Assembly: GCA_947628495.1 (NCBI GenBank) | Contig: CANRAC010000055.1 | Location: forward strand, 1 to 6,791 | Length of the DNA: 6,791 bases | Direction: 5' to 3' | Origin: an uncultured Bacilli bacterium | GTDB lineage: Bacteria; Bacillota_I; Bacilli_A; RF39; UBA660 | Part shown: one piece after another, positions 5,788 through 6,791 of the stretch | Layout: every line of letters starts with the position of its first letter | How positions within the stretch are numbered: the stretch's first letter is position 1 | Translations under genes and position numbers: made by a program | The notes under the pieces: model-generated | The model's database searches: none | The model's input: the letters and a program-made list of their open reading frames with translations, nothing else | Told to the model about the DNA's origin: nothing

Positions 5788-6309
5788 ATGAAAGAAGAAA
5801 AAAAACAAGAAGAAATAAAAGAAGAAGAAAAAGTTAAAAAGGAAAAACCGAAAAAGCCAAAGGTTAATAAAGAATTAGAAAAATTAAAAGAAGAAAACGC
5901 TTTGCTTAATGATAAATGTTTAAGAGTGCAAGCAGAACTTGCTAATGTCTTAAGAAGAACAAGTGAAGAAAAAGAAAAGTTATTAAAATATGATGGCGAA
6001 GAATTTATTAAAAGTATTCTTCCTATAATTGATGATTTTGAAAGAGCAATTGAGATGGATACGACAACTGATGAAAAATATCTTTCGGGTTTTAAATTAA
6101 TTTATGCTAATCTTTTAAAAACTTTGGAAAAGTTTGAAATTAAGGAAATTGCTTGTTTAGGACAAGAATTTGATCCTTATAAAATGGAAGCTGTCTTAAA
6201 AGATAGTATTATTGAAGAAGAACCAAATGTAGTTCTGGCTGTCTTACAAAAAGGATATACTTATAAAGATAAAGTTATAAGACCAGCAATGGTCAAAGTA
6301 AATGAATAA
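5788..6309 (+). CDS. grpE: Nucleotide exchange factor GrpE
   Basis: GrpE is the cytoplasmic co-chaperone that, as a dimer, drives ADP release from DnaK. The 173 residues show the expected order: a Lys/Glu-rich disordered start (1-28), a long coiled-coil helix (29-70), the helix-bundle motif SILPIIDDFERAIEM (76-90), and a C-terminal beta domain with GQEFDPYKMEAV (125-136) and QKGYTYKDKVIRPAMVKV (154-171), which contacts DnaK. The family's usual HEAV is MEAV here, a mild change. The start is ATG 5788 behind AAAGGAGA (5776-5783); an upstream in-frame TTG at 5764 lies within hrcA and lacks a ribosome site. The gap to hrcA is 10 nt. The N-terminal region is unusually dense in charge but typical for AT-rich Firmicutes. 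Confidence 0.97.
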   Translation: MKEEKKQEEIKEEEKVKKEKPKKPKVNKELEKLKEENALLNDKCLRVQAELANVLRRTSEEKEKLLKYDGEEFIKSILPIIDDFERAIEMDTTTDEKYLSGFKLIYANLLKTLEKFEIKEIACLGQEFDPYKMEAVLKDSIIEEEPNVVLAVLQKGYTYKDKVIRPAMVKVNE

Positions 6310-6334
6310 AAAATAGAAAGAAAGAGTGATAAAT

Positions 6335-6791
6335 ATGGGTAAAATAATAGGTATTGATTTAGGTACAACAAATAGTTGTGTTGCAGTTATGGAAGGAGGA
6401 AATCCTACCGTAATTACTAATGCAGAAGGAGAAAGAACAACTCCATCTGTAGTCTTAAAAAAAGATGATGAAACAATAGTTGGTGCTGCTGCTAAGCGTG
6501 GGGCTATAGCTAATCCTGATAAAACAGTTATTTCCATTAAAAGAAAAATGGGAACAAGTGAAAAAGTGGAAATTAGTGGTAAAAAATATACACCTGAAGA
6601 AGTAAGTGCTATGATTTTAGGAAAACTAAAAGCTGATGCGGAGGCTTATTTAGGTGAAAAAGTAACGGAAGCTGTAATTACCGTGCCTGCTTACTTTAAT
6701 GATGCAGAACGTCAAGCAACAAAAAATGCTGGTAAAATTGCGGGTCTTGATGTAAAACGTATTATTAATGAACCAACAGCAGCGGCGCTTG
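6335..6791 (+). CDS. dnaK: Molecular chaperone DnaK (Hsp70), N-terminal part only
   Basis: This is the first 152 codons of DnaK, cut by the right edge; the full protein is usually about 600 residues. DnaK is the ATP-driven Hsp70 that binds unfolded peptides, working with GrpE and DnaJ. Seen: the phosphate-binding loop GIDLGTTNSCVAV (6-18), EGERTTPSVV, ITVPAYFNDAERQATKNAG and RIINEPTAAAL at the edge. The stretch SIKRKMGTSEKVEISGKKY lacks the roughly 23-residue insertion found here in Gram-negative DnaK, which supports a Gram-positive host. NDAERQATKNAG has E and N where most homologues have Q and D. The ribosome site is weak (AAGAAAGAGTG, about 6319-6329), unexpected for a highly made protein. 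It follows grpE by 25 nt with no terminator between. Confidence 0.97.
   Translation, partial: MGKIIGIDLGTTNSCVAVMEGGNPTVITNAEGERTTPSVVLKKDDETIVGAAAKRGAIANPDKTVISIKRKMGTSEKVEISGKKYTPEEVSAMILGKLKADAEAYLGEKVTEAVITVPAYFNDAERQATKNAGKIAGLDVKRIINEPTAAAL

Noticed and set aside
6244..6537. Antisense open frame of 97 codons across the grpE-dnaK junction
   Set aside because: It overlaps two certain genes on the other strand; the hydrophobic translation is a by-product of their codons.

Overview
The window is AT-rich (by eye about a quarter G+C) and every gene lies on the + strand. The hrcA-grpE-dnaK heat-shock operon with CIRCE operators, the Gram-positive-type gap in the DnaK ATPase domain, strong AGGAGG-like ribosome sites and TTGACA-17-TATAAT promoters all point to a low-G+C Firmicute, probably a reduced member of Bacilli near the Mollicutes/Erysipelotrichia (for example an uncultured gut lineage). 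All 31 tryptophans in the complete genes are TGG and no TGA is read through, so the Mycoplasma code (table 4) does not fit. The species is inferred, not shown.

Layout. 1-48: terminator of a gene lying off the left edge. 49-179: upstream region with a probable extended -10 promoter. 180-1646: a 488-residue protein with the overall plan of cofactor-independent phosphoglycerate mutase, in which essentially every metal, nucleophile and substrate residue that can be aligned is replaced; it is probably an intact pseudoenzyme. 1666-4673: a self-contained two-gene transcription unit (own promoter, tight gene spacing, own terminator) encoding two proteins built almost wholly from helicase-associated (HA, PF03457-type) repeats, five in the first and seven in the second, with no helicase or other catalytic domain. 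4696-6791: the heat-shock operon, with a near-consensus promoter overlapped by two CIRCE-like operators, then hrcA, grpE and the start of dnaK, which runs off the right edge.

How they work together. HrcA should repress its own operon by binding the CIRCE elements; GrpE is the nucleotide-exchange factor for DnaK. The HA-repeat pair is probably a co-expressed set of nucleic-acid-binding proteins of unknown purpose. The least explained parts are the HA-repeat pair and the phosphoglycerate mutase-like pseudoenzyme; nothing in the sequence proves that the two are functionally linked.
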